A DNA stretch of 64,000 bases from NCBI RefSeq assembly GCF_050157905.1, contig NZ_JBKIWZ010000001.1:434001-498000 (forward strand), given 5' to 3'. Of the stretch, positions 40,251 to 50,677 are shown piece after piece (the stretch's first letter is position 1; the number at the start of each line of letters is the position of its first letter). A model generated the notes under the pieces. The model did not search any database. It worked only from the letters and a program-made list of their open reading frames with translations, and was not told where the DNA came from. The position numbers and the translations under genes are program-made. This DNA is from Pantoea sp050157905 (GTDB lineage Bacteria; Pseudomonadota; Gammaproteobacteria; Enterobacterales; Enterobacteriaceae).

Positions 40251-40778
40251 ATGCGCGCGGGAAAATATGAGATTAAATCTCCCCTGATTCTGGGAGGTGA
40301 AGAGAGCGAATCAGAAGTGCTGGGTGCCGCGGTGTGGCTCTGGATGCACTCGCCGCTGCATCGTGATGCCCCGTTGCATACGCTGCCTGCGCTTTTGCTG
40401 CCGATCATCAAAGAGCAGCAATATGTACTGGTCGCTGAAGCGGATACGCCGGTTTTCTTCTTCAGCTGGGCCTGGCTGAACGAGCAGACCGAAGCGATCT
40501 ATCTTACGCAGCCTTCTATCCATTTCCCGCCTGACGCGTGGAACAGCGGCGAGCGCATGTGGTGCTGTGACTGGATTGCGCCGTTTGGCCATACCGTGGC
40601 GATGAGTCGTCTTATCCGTCGCGATCTCTTTCCTCATGCCTGCTGGCGGGCGTTAGATCATCGTGGTGAACAGCGCGGCAAGCGCGTATTCAACTTTCAT
40701 GGCAGCCGTGTCAGTCATGAGGCGGCAAAACAGTGGCGGCAGCAGCATCCGGTCGCCGTGGCGTTACCCCAAATCTGA
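40251..40778 (+). CDS. cdiC: HlyC-type toxin-activating acyltransferase (CdiC)
   Basis: A 175-residue HlyC-family lysine acyltransferase. The family core is WLWMHSPLHRDAPLHTL, giving the likely catalytic His37, and CDWIAPFGH with Asp107. HlyC-type enzymes transfer an acyl chain from ACP to a lysine of the toxin. Its place between cdiB and cdiA is the cdiBCAI order of some E. coli CDI systems. It probably acylates CdiA; the modified lysine is unknown. It starts 2 bases after the cdiB stop. Confidence 0.88.
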   Translation: MRAGKYEIKSPLILGGEESESEVLGAAVWLWMHSPLHRDAPLHTLPALLLPIIKEQQYVLVAEADTPVFFFSWAWLNEQTEAIYLTQPSIHFPPDAWNSGERMWCCDWIAPFGHTVAMSRLIRRDLFPHACWRALDHRGEQRGKRVFNFHGSRVSHEAAKQWRQQHPVAVALPQI

Positions 40779-40790
40779 TAAGGACATTAG

Positions 40791-43700
40791 ATGAACAGCA
40801 ACCTCTATCGCATCATTTTCAACAAAGCCCGCGGCATGCTGATGGTGGTGCCCGATATTGCAAAATCAGGCCGGGCCGGTAGCGCGCGTGCTTCAGGTGT
40901 CGGGCGCACGCTCAGCAGGATGATTGGCCGGGTCGGGGCGTTAAGCTTCAGTCTCTGGCTGGCGATGGGGGTGATACAGCCTGCCAGTGCCGCCATTGTG
41001 GCGGACGCGCAGGCACCGGGGGGGCAGCAGCCGACGATTATAAACAGTGCTAACGGAACGCCGCAGATTAATATCCAGACGCCTTCCGCAGGTGGCGTTT
41101 CCCGTAATACCTATAGTCAGTTCGATGTCGGTCAGCAGGGAGCGATTCTCAATAACTCCCACAAAAACGTTCAGACTGAACTCGGCGGCATGGTCAGCGG
41201 CAACCCCTGGCTCGCCCGGGGTGAAGCCAGAGTCATCCTGAATGAGGTGAACTCACGCGATCCCAGCCGCCTCAACGGTTTTGTTGAAGTTGCGGGTCAG
41301 AAAGCTCAGGTTGTCATTGCTAACCCATCCGGTATTACCTGCAACGGCTGCGGATTTATCAATGCTAATCGCGGCACGCTGACCACCGGTCAGGCGCAGC
41401 TGAACAATGGCAACCTGACCGGCTTTAACGTTGAGCGTGGTGAGGTAGTGGTTGAGGGCGCGGGTATGGACAGCTCACGCCAGGACTACACCGACATTAT
41501 TGCCCGCTCGGTGAAGGTTAACGCCAGCGTCTGGGCGAATGATCTCAGGGTTACCACCGGGCGAAACCAGGTCGATGCCGCACACCAGCAGGTCACGAAG
41601 CAGGGCGACGATCCTGCCACACAACCGCAGATGGCGCTTGATGTATCCAGTCTGGGAGGAATGTACGCCGGTAAAATCCGGCTGATCGGCACTGAGACGG
41701 GCGTCGGTGTGCGCAGTGCGGGCAATATCGGCGCGCAGGCGGGCTCGGTGGTCATCACCGCGGATGGCCGCATTGAGAACAGCGGCGTGATTCAGAGCCG
41801 TGATGATGTGCAGATCGCCACTTCTGGCGGCGTCAGCAACAGCGGCACGATCTTTGCTGGCGGCAATGCGTCGGTCACCCGTGCGGCAGAGGTGCAGAAC
41901 AGCGGCTCTGTTGCCGCACGCAACAACGTTACGCTGCAGGCTGGCAGCCTCAGCAGTAGTTCTTCAGGCATCCTTGCGGCTGGTATTCAGGACGATGGCA
42001 GACCGGGAGAGTCAGGTGACCTGACCCTGACGACAACGGGCCAGTTAACTGCACAGGGGCAAAACGTGGCTGGCGGGAGCCTGACCGCAAGCGGACAGAG
42101 TATTGATCTCAGCAGCAGCCGCACTCAGGGGAAAAACCTGACGCTCGACGCCCGTGAAGGCGATATCGTGACGCGCAGCGGCACGCTGGCCGCGCAGCAG
42201 CAGCTCAGCGCCCGCACCGGCAAAATGCTGAACAACGATGGCGGCACGCTGTCCGCCAGTCAGCTCAATCTGCAGGCCCATGATCTCTCCAGTCAGCAGG
42301 GCCAGATAATCCAGACTGGCAGTGACGATCTCACGCTCAGTTTCGCGGGCAGCCTGAATAATCAGGGCGGTCATATCGCGACGAACAGCGACAACCTGAC
42401 GCTCAACGCGGCTGTGATCGATAACCCGTCTGGTGACATCACCCATGCCGGTCGTAACACGCTGGCGATCACGACCGGCGATCTGCGCGGCAACGCGGGT
42501 TCACTGCGCTCAAACGGTCAGCTCACGCTGCGCGGTGGCAATATTGATCTTGATGGCGGCACCACCTCGGCACAGCAGATTGATATTGATGCGGAACGTT
42601 TATCTAACCGGCAGGGCTCGCTTGTTCAGGGGGGCAGCGGCGAAATGCGCCTGCACACCCGCGATCTTTTCGATAATGAGAAGGGGTATGTGGCTACCCG
42701 TGGCGATATGGTGCTGGAGGCGGCCGGGCTGAATAACCTGCAGGGGCAGCTTTCTGGCAGCAATCTTACGCTGTCACTGAACCAGGGGACGCTGGCTAAT
42801 CAGGACGGTGTGATTGCGGCTTCCGGCGCACTGCGCAGTGACAGCGGCGCGCTGAATAATGATGGCGGGCTGTTGCAGGCTGGAAGCGACCTGCAACTCG
42901 ACACGCACGGCGAGCGCATCAGTAATCAGCACAGCGGGGACACCGGAGGCATTCTCAGTTCGGGAACGCTGACAGTGCGCAGCGGCGGATTTGATAACCG
43001 CCAGGGCATGCTGGCGAGTGGCGGCGACGCCGGGCTGACGACGCAGGCTTTCGATAACCAGGACGGTCAGCTAATCGGTAAACAACGCCTGCAAATCACC
43101 ACGCTCGGTGCGCTGAATAACGACAGCGGGCAGATAGCGTCGGGTGGGGATGCCAGCATCACTACAAACGGCTACGCGCTCACTAATCGTGACAGCGGCA
43201 GCGACGGCGGCATCAGCAGTCTGGGTACGCTGACGCTGGACACGGGCAGGATTGACAACCAGCAGGGCTTTATCGCCAGTGGCGGCGATTTCAGCCTGCG
43301 GGGCACACAGCTGAACAATCAGCAGGGCACGCTGGCTTCACAAGCCTCGATGGCTGCCGAAGCAGAAGGGGTCAGCAACCTCAGTGGCGCAATTCAGACA
43401 GGCCAGGGGTTAACGATGAATGTGACGCAGCAGCTGGACAACCAGCACGGCGTCATCGAGGCGGGTAAAACGCAGCGCATTACGGCGGCTGCGCTGCTGA
43501 ACAACCAGGGCAGGCTGCTCAGTGGCGACACGGGGCGGCTGGATGTCGGCTCACTGGACAACCGGAGCGGCCAGCTGACGGCGCAGCAGGCACTGACGCT
43601 GCGCGGCGATACAGTGGATAACCGTGACGGCGGCCTTATCCAGAGCGGTGCGCAGCTTGATATTGGCGCTGAGACCCTGCTTAATCAGAACAGCGGCGAG

Positions 43701-46700
43701 AAAGGCGGACTCACCAGCCAGGGGGATATGCTTATCCGCGCCGGACACGCAGACAATGCGCAGGGTCTGATGCTGAGTGGGAAAGCCTTGCAACTGACGG
43801 TGGGCAGCCTGAATAATGCCGCTGGCACGCTGGTGGCACAAAATCAGCTCAGTCTCGACACGCAATCCGTACTTAATAACCGGGCAGGTCTGCTGCAGGG
43901 CGGTAGCGTGCTTATCGACAGCCACGGTCAGAAAATCGACAATCAGCGTGGCACCCTCTACAGCCTCGGCGATTTCAATCTGCAAAGCGGTGATATCGAC
44001 AATCAGACTGGAACCGTGGGCGCGAAAGGCGATCTCTCACTGCAAAGTGCCGGCGTGGATAACCGCAGCGGCGGACGCCTCGTCAGCGAGCAGACGGCTT
44101 CGCTGCAGACGACGCACCTGGACAACCGTGGCGGAGAGATCCAGAGCATCGGCGATCTGCTGGTGACAGCGCAGAGCATGATTGACAATGCGGGCGGTCT
44201 CATCCGCAGTGGCGCGAATGCCGTGCTGAACGCACTGCAGCTGAATAATCAGGACACCCGGGATAACCAGCGGGGTATTGAAGCGGCCAGCCTGCAGATT
44301 AACAGCGACGATGTGTTCAATCAGCGCGGTGCATTACTGGCAGACCGGCAACTGACCATCAACAGTGGTGGAGTGATCAATAACCAGCAGGGAATGATCT
44401 CGGCGGGAGAAGATCTGCTGCTGCAGAGTCATCCCCAAACCTCCTTCAGTCGCCTGCGCAGCTTCAGAGCAGCGCAGCCTCAGGGCGATAGTCTGACGCT
44501 GGAAAATAGCGCGGGCCTCCTGAAAGCGGGCCGATCGCTGACGATCCGCGCCGATCGCGCAGCGGGCGACGGGCAGATCCTCTCCCTGGGTGATATCACA
44601 CTGGTCAGTCAGCAGAGCCTGAATAACAGCGGTGAAATGATTGCCAACGGCAATTTCAACTTCACGACCGCAGGCGACGTCGACAACAGCGGTAAACTGC
44701 TGGCAGGCGGTAAGCTCGACCTGCGCGCCAGTAATCTGCTGAACGGCGCCACCGGTGAAATCAATGCCGGACAGGACTGGCTGAACCTCAGTGGAGAGCT
44801 GACCAACTACGGCCTCATTGACGGTAAGCAGACGCTGCTGAAAGCGGCAACCCTGACCAATATCGGCACAGGCCGGATCTATGGCGACAGTGTTGGCGTG
44901 CAGGCCGGTACCTTTAATGACCTGGCAGAAAATGGCACTGCGGCTACGCTGGCGGGTCGCGAGCGGGTCGATATCGGTGTGCAGACGCTGAATAATCGCG
45001 ACCACGGCCTGATCTACAGCGCAGGAGATATGGCGCTGGGCGGCAGCCTGGATGCCGACGGCATTGCGACCGGCAGCGCGGGCATCCTCAACAACCACAG
45101 TTCCACCATCGAGTCAGCGGGCAACATGCAGATGGCTGCCGGTGAGATCAATAACGTTAACGACCATTTCAGCACCGCCTTGGTGACTGTCTCTACGGAG
45201 GCGATCACCGAGTATCAGCACTCGGGCGACACGGTTCGCTGGAAAGCTGGTGAGCCCGGTGTCTTTGTCGATAACAACTCCGCCGACTCCCTGCTTAACC
45301 TCAACACGCCAGGCAACACTGGCAGCAATAACGACAATTTCTATCAGTATGACTACACCCGTACGGTGCAGGAGACGCAGATCACCGAAAGCGATCCGGC
45401 AAAGATTATCGCGGGTGGCGATATGACGATAAATGCTGACCGCGTGCTGAACGACAAAAGTCAGATTGTCGCGGGCAACACGCTGACGATAAATGCGGGT
45501 GAACTTAATAACGCCGATGTGGCGGGTCAGCATATCACCACCGACGTCGGTAAGGTTATACATTACAAACGCATCCGGCATAAAGGCGGCGACGAGCAGG
45601 GTGACAACAAATCGGACTACACACCGCCGGATGTGATTGCGACGATTGCCCTGAAGCCCGGACAGCTTGTCGACCATGGTGAACTGAGTGGCAATCCCAT
45701 TTCCCTTGCCCCACAGAGCACAGCGGGAACTGATGCCACAATTGGCCGCGTGGGCGGCGTGGATGCGCATATCACAGGCAGTAACCTGATACCCGCGATG
45801 CAGGATCCAGGCCGTGGTTCACTGCCTGACATTGCCGCTGTACTCAAACCGGGGCAGCGTTTTGAAGTCCCCAGCAGTCAGGGTGAGAGCGCGAGCGTGG
45901 TCCGTATAGTCGGGCCAGACACGCGGCTGCCGGACAACAGCCTGTTCAGAACAAATCCGTCGCCGGGTGGCAAATACCTGATAGAAACCGATGCGCGCTT
46001 TACGCAGGAGAAGCAGTGGCTGAGCAGCGACTACATGCAGGACGCTCTGACACAGAACAGCGATTATGTGCTGAAGCGCCTTGGCGACGGCTATTATGAG
46101 CAGCGCCTGATCCGGGAGCAGGTCATTAACCTGACGGGCCAGCGTTATCTCGACGGGTTCAGTAACGACGAAGATCAGTATAAGGCGCTGATGAACAACG
46201 CTATCGCCTTCAGCCAGCAGTATCATCTGACGCCTGGCCTGGCGCTGACGCCAGAGCAGATGGCGCTGCTGACAAAAGATATTGTCTGGCTGGTCAACGC
46301 GCAGGTCAGACTGCCGGATGGCTCCAGTCAGACGGTGCTGGTGCCGCAGGTTTATGCGCGCGTGCAGCCGGGCGATGTCGACGGCAGCGGTGCGCTGATT
46401 GCGGGCCGTAACCTCAATCTGAATCTGGGTGGTGGTCTGTTCAACAGCGGCACACTGGCCGGGCGCGAAGTCGTGAAACTCAGCGCCGACAACATCACCA
46501 ACCTGACGGGCACCATCAAAGGCGCCAGTGTCGATCTTAACGCCCGCACGGATATCAACAATACTGGCGGCGTGATCCAGGCAACGGACTCGCTGCTGGC
46601 CCGCGCCGGACGGGATATCAATGCCATCAGCACGACCCGCAGCGTCAGTCGCCAGAACGGTGAAAGCCGGTTCTCGCGGACTAACGTAGATAGCGTAGCG

Positions 46701-49700
46701 GGCTTGTACGTGCAGGGCGACGACGGCAGGCTGATATTGCAGGCCGGACGCGATATCACTCTGACAGCGGCGCAGGTGGTGAACAGTGGCGTAAACAGCC
46801 AGACGGTGTTGCATGCGGGCCGCGACCTCAGTCTCAACACCGTCACCACGGCCAGCCGCGACGATCTCGTCTGGGATGGCAATAACAGCCTGAAGCAGGG
46901 TAACACCCAGGAGGTCGGCAGCGACGTGGTGGGCAAAGGCGACGTCTCACTGCTGGCAGGCAACGATCTTAACACACGCGCGGCTACGCTGTCGGCAGAT
47001 GTCGCCCTGGCGCTGACCGCCGGCCATGACATCACAGTGACCAGTGGCGAAAACACCCAGGATCTGGACGAGCGGCAAAAGACGACGGGCAGCAGCGGCT
47101 GGCTGTCGAAGAGTACCACGACCACGCGCGATCAGATTGCGCGGCAGACCACGCAGGGAAGCTCACTGAGCGGCGACAGCGTCACGGTGGCGGCAGGCAA
47201 CGACCTGCGTGTGCAGGGCAGCCAGATAGCCGGGACGAATGATGTCGTCCTGCAGGCCGGTAACGATCTCAGCATCACGGGCGCCACCGAGCGGAACAGC
47301 GAACTGCATCTGTCGCAGGAGAAAAAGAGCGGGCTGTCCGGTACCGGCGGCATCGGTTTCAGTTACGGCACGCAGAGCCTGAAAACCACCGACACCACAG
47401 AGACACTGACGAACCAGGGCAGCACCGTGGGCAGCGTGAACGGCAACGTGTCGCTGACGGCGGGCAACCGGCTGGATATCAGTGGCTCCGATCTCGTTGC
47501 CGGTAAAAACCTGGCCCTGGACGGTCGCGAGGTCAGCATCACCGCAGCAGAGAACCAGAGCAGCCAGACGCACAAAGTGGAGCAGAAAACTTCCGGGCTG
47601 ACGCTGGCGCTCTCCGGCACGGTGGGCAGTGCGCTGAATACGGCGACGCAGACGGTGCAGGAGGCGAAGTCCGCCGACAGCGGTCGGCTGGCGGCGCTGC
47701 AGGGCACCAAAGCGGCGCTCAATGGCGTGCAGGCGACCCAGGCCGCGCGCCTCTCGGCGGCGCAGGGCGACAGCCCTGATAACAACAACACCATCGGCGT
47801 CAGCCTCTCTTACGGCAGCCAGTCCTCTACCTCCACGCAGCGCAGCGAACAGCGCACCGCGCAGGGCAGCAGCCTGACGGCGGGCGACAACCTGAGCGTG
47901 GTGGCACGTGGCAGCGGCGTGAAAGGAGAGGACGGTGATCTGACGGTGCAGGGCAGCCAGCTGCAGGCGGGTAAAGACCTGCTGCTGTCGGCGAACCGGG
48001 ACCTGAACCTGCTGTCGGCCACCAATACCTCGTCGCTGGAGGGGAAAAATGAGAGCCACGGCGGTACGGCCGGCGTGGGCATCGGCGCGGGCCAGGGGGG
48101 CTGGGGCATCAGCGTGTCCGCCAGCGTCAATAAGGCGAAGGGCAGCGAGCAGGGCAGCGGCGTCACCCATACGGAAACGCAGGTGAGCGCGGGCCGCCAG
48201 GTGACAATGATCAGCGGCCGCGACACCACGCTCCGGGGCGCGCAGGTCAGCGGGGAGCAGGTGAAGGCGGAGGTGGCGCGCAACCTGACGCTGGCGAGCG
48301 AGCAGGACAGCGACCGGTACGACTCGAAGCAGCAGAGCGCCAGCGCGGGCGGCAGCTTCACGTTCGGCTCGATGACCGGGTCGGCAAACGTGAACCTGAG
48401 CCGGGACAAAATGCACAGTACCTGGCAGAGCGTGGAGGAGCAGACCGGGATTTTTGCCGGCAAGGGAGGCTTTGACGTCAGCGTGGGCGAACACACGCAG
48501 CTGGACGGGGCGGTCATCGGTTCGACCGCGACGGCGGACAGGAACCGGCTGGAAACCGGCACGCTGGGCTGGAATGACATGGAAAACCACGCGGACTATC
48601 AGGTGGAGCACCAGAGCGCGGGGATGAGCACCGGGGGCAGCATCGGCGGCCAGTTCGCCGGGAACATGGCGAACGGTCTGCTGACGGGGGCGAACCGCAG
48701 CGGCAGCGACAGCTCGGTGACGAAGGCGGCGGTGAGCGAGGGCGCGCTGGTTATCCGCAACCCGGACAGTCAGGCGCAGGACGTGAGCGGGCTGAGCCGC
48801 GACGCGGCGCACGCGAACCAGACGCTGTCGCCGATATTCGACAAGGAGAAAGAGCAGAACCGGCTGCAGGAGGCGCAGCTGATAGGTGAGATAGGGAACC
48901 AGGCGGCGGATATCGCGCGGACGGAGGGGCAGATAGCGGCGACGAAAGCCGGTAAGGAAGAGCTGGCCCGCAATGGCGTTAAAGAGCCGGGTAAAGGCGC
49001 ACCGGAGGAAGAGTGGGCCGCCTACAACAAAGCGCTGGCCGCGACCGGCAGCTACAGAGCGGCACAGCAGCAGTGGGGCACCGGCAGCGATATCCAGCGG
49101 GGTATTCAGGCCGCCACGGCGGCGATTCAGGGTCTGGCGGGGGGTAACCTGGCGCAGGCGGCGAGCGGGGCGGCGGCACCGTACCTGGCGGGGGTCATCC
49201 ACAGCATGACCACCACGAAGGATGCGAACGGTAAAGACGTGGTGAACGTGCAGGCGAACCTGATGGCGCACGCGGTGGTGGGGGCGGTGACGGCCTACGC
49301 GGCGGGCAACAGTGCGGTGGCGGGGGCGTCGGGCGCGGCGATGGGCGAATACATCGCGCAGCAGATGTATCCGGGCGTTGACCGTAACGACCTGAGTGAA
49401 GAGCAGCGTCAGACCATCAGCGCGCTGGGCACGCTGGCGGCGGGGCTTGCGGGCGGGGTGACGGGCGACAGCACGGCGGGCGCGGTGGCGGGTGCGCAGG
49501 CTGGGAAGAATGCGGTTGAGAATAACTTCCTGGGCGCGACTTCTTCCGACAAGCTCGGCAAAGCTGTTGAGAAAATCAAACAGGGAGATAAATCACTGGC
49601 GGCGGCTAATGAGCTGATAAAGCTGGACAATGCCGACAAACGCAGTGATGCGCTGGTCAGCAAGTTCACTAAAGACCCTTCACAGATGAGCAGCACAGAA

Positions 49701-50351
49701 CGCGCTGAACTGTCGGGTTATCTGCGCGTTTATGCAAGTGAAATGGAGAAAGAATATGGTCCGGCAGTGTCGCAGGAACTGGTGAAAGGGTTGCTGTCGG
49801 GTCAGGACTATGTGAAACGGAACCCTGACTCTGAAGCGATGAGCAAGGCACAGAGCATTATGAATACCTGGGGCTACCATAAATCAAATGCGAGTATCGG
49901 TGATGCGCCTCTGATGTTTAGCGGCAGCGTGCTGGGAGTGACTGTGAAAGGTATGGCGGCTAATGCAGCAATCGGTGTGGGAGTTAATGCTGGCGTTCAA
50001 CTTGCCGGAAAAGATCCGTTCAGTTATGTGGATGTCATTATGGCGGGAGTCACAGCAGCTGCGACAACCGGGAAGGGCATTATAGTTTCAACCCCTATCA
50101 ATATGGGCGGCGCAGTGGTTGGGAGCGCGATAAAAGGGGAAGATCCTACAGGTTCAGCCATTGCTGCTGGGGCTGGCTCCATATTTGGCGGAGTGGCCGG
50201 AAAGGTTGCTACAGAACAGTTGAAACCTGTGATCAAAGAAGGAAGTGCCGAAATTATAGGGACCGTTACAGGTGGAACTGTGAGCGAGATTACAGGAAAA
50301 AATGTACAAGATGCTCTGAATAATGCAGGTGGCAAGAATGGAAAAAATTAA
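40791..50351 (+). CDS. cdiA: CdiA contact-dependent inhibition toxin (3186 residues)
   Basis: A giant secreted filament carrying a toxin at its tip. Order: extended signal peptide region (MNSNLYRIIFNKARGMLMVV) with cleavage near Ala67; TPS domain (about 70-320, ANPSGITCNGCGFINANRG); FHA-1 repeats of about 20 residues with N-N-Q-G patterns (about 320-1450); receptor-binding/YP region (about 1450-1860, RFTQEKQWLSSDYM); FHA-2 repeats (about 1860-2600); pretoxin domain ending at VENN 2909-2912. The last 274 residues are the toxin: after a helical part it is Gly/Ala-rich and hydrophobic (GMAANAAIGVGVNAGVQLAG), suggesting a membrane-targeting toxin, consistent with a membrane immunity protein. Frame intact. 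Confidence 0.95.
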   Translation: MNSNLYRIIFNKARGMLMVVPDIAKSGRAGSARASGVGRTLSRMIGRVGALSFSLWLAMGVIQPASAAIVADAQAPGGQQPTIINSANGTPQINIQTPSAGGVSRNTYSQFDVGQQGAILNNSHKNVQTELGGMVSGNPWLARGEARVILNEVNSRDPSRLNGFVEVAGQKAQVVIANPSGITCNGCGFINANRGTLTTGQAQLNNGNLTGFNVERGEVVVEGAGMDSSRQDYTDIIARSVKVNASVWANDLRVTTGRNQVDAAHQQVTKQGDDPATQPQMALDVSSLGGMYAGKIRLIGTETGVGVRSAGNIGAQAGSVVITADGRIENSGVIQSRDDVQIATSGGVSNSGTIFAGGNASVTRAAEVQNSGSVAARNNVTLQAGSLSSSSSGILAAGIQDDGRPGESGDLTLTTTGQLTAQGQNVAGGSLTASGQSIDLSSSRTQGKNLTLDAREGDIVTRSGTLAAQQQLSARTGKMLNNDGGTLSASQLNLQAHDLSSQQGQIIQTGSDDLTLSFAGSLNNQGGHIATNSDNLTLNAAVIDNPSGDITHAGRNTLAITTGDLRGNAGSLRSNGQLTLRGGNIDLDGGTTSAQQIDIDAERLSNRQGSLVQGGSGEMRLHTRDLFDNEKGYVATRGDMVLEAAGLNNLQGQLSGSNLTLSLNQGTLANQDGVIAASGALRSDSGALNNDGGLLQAGSDLQLDTHGERISNQHSGDTGGILSSGTLTVRSGGFDNRQGMLASGGDAGLTTQAFDNQDGQLIGKQRLQITTLGALNNDSGQIASGGDASITTNGYALTNRDSGSDGGISSLGTLTLDTGRIDNQQGFIASGGDFSLRGTQLNNQQGTLASQASMAAEAEGVSNLSGAIQTGQGLTMNVTQQLDNQHGVIEAGKTQRITAAALLNNQGRLLSGDTGRLDVGSLDNRSGQLTAQQALTLRGDTVDNRDGGLIQSGAQLDIGAETLLNQNSGEKGGLTSQGDMLIRAGHADNAQGLMLSGKALQLTVGSLNNAAGTLVAQNQLSLDTQSVLNNRAGLLQGGSVLIDSHGQKIDNQRGTLYSLGDFNLQSGDIDNQTGTVGAKGDLSLQSAGVDNRSGGRLVSEQTASLQTTHLDNRGGEIQSIGDLLVTAQSMIDNAGGLIRSGANAVLNALQLNNQDTRDNQRGIEAASLQINSDDVFNQRGALLADRQLTINSGGVINNQQGMISAGEDLLLQSHPQTSFSRLRSFRAAQPQGDSLTLENSAGLLKAGRSLTIRADRAAGDGQILSLGDITLVSQQSLNNSGEMIANGNFNFTTAGDVDNSGKLLAGGKLDLRASNLLNGATGEINAGQDWLNLSGELTNYGLIDGKQTLLKAATLTNIGTGRIYGDSVGVQAGTFNDLAENGTAATLAGRERVDIGVQTLNNRDHGLIYSAGDMALGGSLDADGIATGSAGILNNHSSTIESAGNMQMAAGEINNVNDHFSTALVTVSTEAITEYQHSGDTVRWKAGEPGVFVDNNSADSLLNLNTPGNTGSNNDNFYQYDYTRTVQETQITESDPAKIIAGGDMTINADRVLNDKSQIVAGNTLTINAGELNNADVAGQHITTDVGKVIHYKRIRHKGGDEQGDNKSDYTPPDVIATIALKPGQLVDHGELSGNPISLAPQSTAGTDATIGRVGGVDAHITGSNLIPAMQDPGRGSLPDIAAVLKPGQRFEVPSSQGESASVVRIVGPDTRLPDNSLFRTNPSPGGKYLIETDARFTQEKQWLSSDYMQDALTQNSDYVLKRLGDGYYEQRLIREQVINLTGQRYLDGFSNDEDQYKALMNNAIAFSQQYHLTPGLALTPEQMALLTKDIVWLVNAQVRLPDGSSQTVLVPQVYARVQPGDVDGSGALIAGRNLNLNLGGGLFNSGTLAGREVVKLSADNITNLTGTIKGASVDLNARTDINNTGGVIQATDSLLARAGRDINAISTTRSVSRQNGESRFSRTNVDSVAGLYVQGDDGRLILQAGRDITLTAAQVVNSGVNSQTVLHAGRDLSLNTVTTASRDDLVWDGNNSLKQGNTQEVGSDVVGKGDVSLLAGNDLNTRAATLSADVALALTAGHDITVTSGENTQDLDERQKTTGSSGWLSKSTTTTRDQIARQTTQGSSLSGDSVTVAAGNDLRVQGSQIAGTNDVVLQAGNDLSITGATERNSELHLSQEKKSGLSGTGGIGFSYGTQSLKTTDTTETLTNQGSTVGSVNGNVSLTAGNRLDISGSDLVAGKNLALDGREVSITAAENQSSQTHKVEQKTSGLTLALSGTVGSALNTATQTVQEAKSADSGRLAALQGTKAALNGVQATQAARLSAAQGDSPDNNNTIGVSLSYGSQSSTSTQRSEQRTAQGSSLTAGDNLSVVARGSGVKGEDGDLTVQGSQLQAGKDLLLSANRDLNLLSATNTSSLEGKNESHGGTAGVGIGAGQGGWGISVSASVNKAKGSEQGSGVTHTETQVSAGRQVTMISGRDTTLRGAQVSGEQVKAEVARNLTLASEQDSDRYDSKQQSASAGGSFTFGSMTGSANVNLSRDKMHSTWQSVEEQTGIFAGKGGFDVSVGEHTQLDGAVIGSTATADRNRLETGTLGWNDMENHADYQVEHQSAGMSTGGSIGGQFAGNMANGLLTGANRSGSDSSVTKAAVSEGALVIRNPDSQAQDVSGLSRDAAHANQTLSPIFDKEKEQNRLQEAQLIGEIGNQAADIARTEGQIAATKAGKEELARNGVKEPGKGAPEEEWAAYNKALAATGSYRAAQQQWGTGSDIQRGIQAATAAIQGLAGGNLAQAASGAAAPYLAGVIHSMTTTKDANGKDVVNVQANLMAHAVVGAVTAYAAGNSAVAGASGAAMGEYIAQQMYPGVDRNDLSEEQRQTISALGTLAAGLAGGVTGDSTAGAVAGAQAGKNAVENNFLGATSSDKLGKAVEKIKQGDKSLAAANELIKLDNADKRSDALVSKFTKDPSQMSSTERAELSGYLRVYASEMEKEYGPAVSQELVKGLLSGQDYVKRNPDSEAMSKAQSIMNTWGYHKSNASIGDAPLMFSGSVLGVTVKGMAANAAIGVGVNAGVQLAGKDPFSYVDVIMAGVTAAATTGKGIIVSTPINMGGAVVGSAIKGEDPTGSAIAAGAGSIFGGVAGKVATEQLKPVIKEGSAEIIGTVTGGTVSEITGKNVQDALNNAGGKNGKN
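48184..48420 (+). repeat. FHA-2 segment duplicated at 56661-56897
   Basis: This 237-bp part of cdiA is repeated distal to the cassette array with a constant offset of 8477 and few differences. It encodes SAGRQVTMISGRDTTLRGAQ and the following FHA-2 text. Confidence 0.9.
48852..49526 (+). repeat. cdiA 3' repeat, copy 1
   Basis: A 675-bp stretch coding the pretoxin region up to VENN, nearly identical to 50836-51510 (offset 1984). Its last 218 bp are also present at 53009-53213. Confidence 0.95.
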
Positions 50352-50586
50352 TATCAAGGATCTATTTATATTGATTTTTTACTGTATATGCATTCTTTGT
50401 TGCGCTGTAATGCTTGGATATTTAATAGCGCCTACGATAATCTATTTTAAAGTGGGTATATTCAATATCGACTGGGGATTCGTTCTGCCTGATACTTTTA
50501 AAAAAGGCTGTGTCGGAGGAACAATACTTGGTATCGGTATTTGGCTCAAAGGCAAGTTAAGAGAACGGCAGATCAACAAAGAATAG
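50338..50586 (+). CDS. cdiI: CdiI immunity protein 1, small two-helix membrane protein
   Basis: An 82-residue protein whose ATG (50338) lies inside the cdiA end, with AGGTGG upstream. Two membrane segments (LFILIFYCICILCCAVMLGY and GCVGGTILGIGIWL) separated by a short loop, then a basic tail. A membrane immunity protein implies that the toxin acts in the inner membrane. The second segment resembles those at 54128 and 54828, so the three appear to be one family. An alternative start at 50323 adds five residues. Confidence 0.82.
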   Translation: MEKINIKDLFILIFYCICILCCAVMLGYLIAPTIIYFKVGIFNIDWGFVLPDTFKKGCVGGTILGIGIWLKGKLRERQINKE

Positions 50587-50595
50587 ACTAAATGA

Positions 50596-50677
50596 AAAAA
50601 TCCCAGCCATCATAAAACGCACCCCAAAAGCTGGATGTCCAGCTTAGTAAGGTGTGATCCTCCGAGCCGGGATTTTT
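50596..50677 (+). terminator. CDI terminator with a split hairpin
   Basis: AAAAATCCCAGCC (50596-50608) and GCCGGGATTTTT (50666-50677) are the two arms of the terminator type seen intact at 52735 and 56512. Here about 57 bp, including the perfect hairpin AAGCTGG-ATGT-CCAGCTT, separates them. It may no longer work efficiently. Confidence 0.55.

Noticed and set aside
45819..47125. Other long antisense frames in cdiA
   Set aside because: Composition follows the third-position GC of cdiA; no ribosome sites or motifs.
47163..49271. Very long open frame on the minus strand (702 codons) inside cdiA
   Set aside because: It is a shadow of the GC-rich, repetitive cdiA frame: very rich in Arg, Ala and His and with no family resemblance. 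Similar antisense frames recur wherever the repeat occurs.
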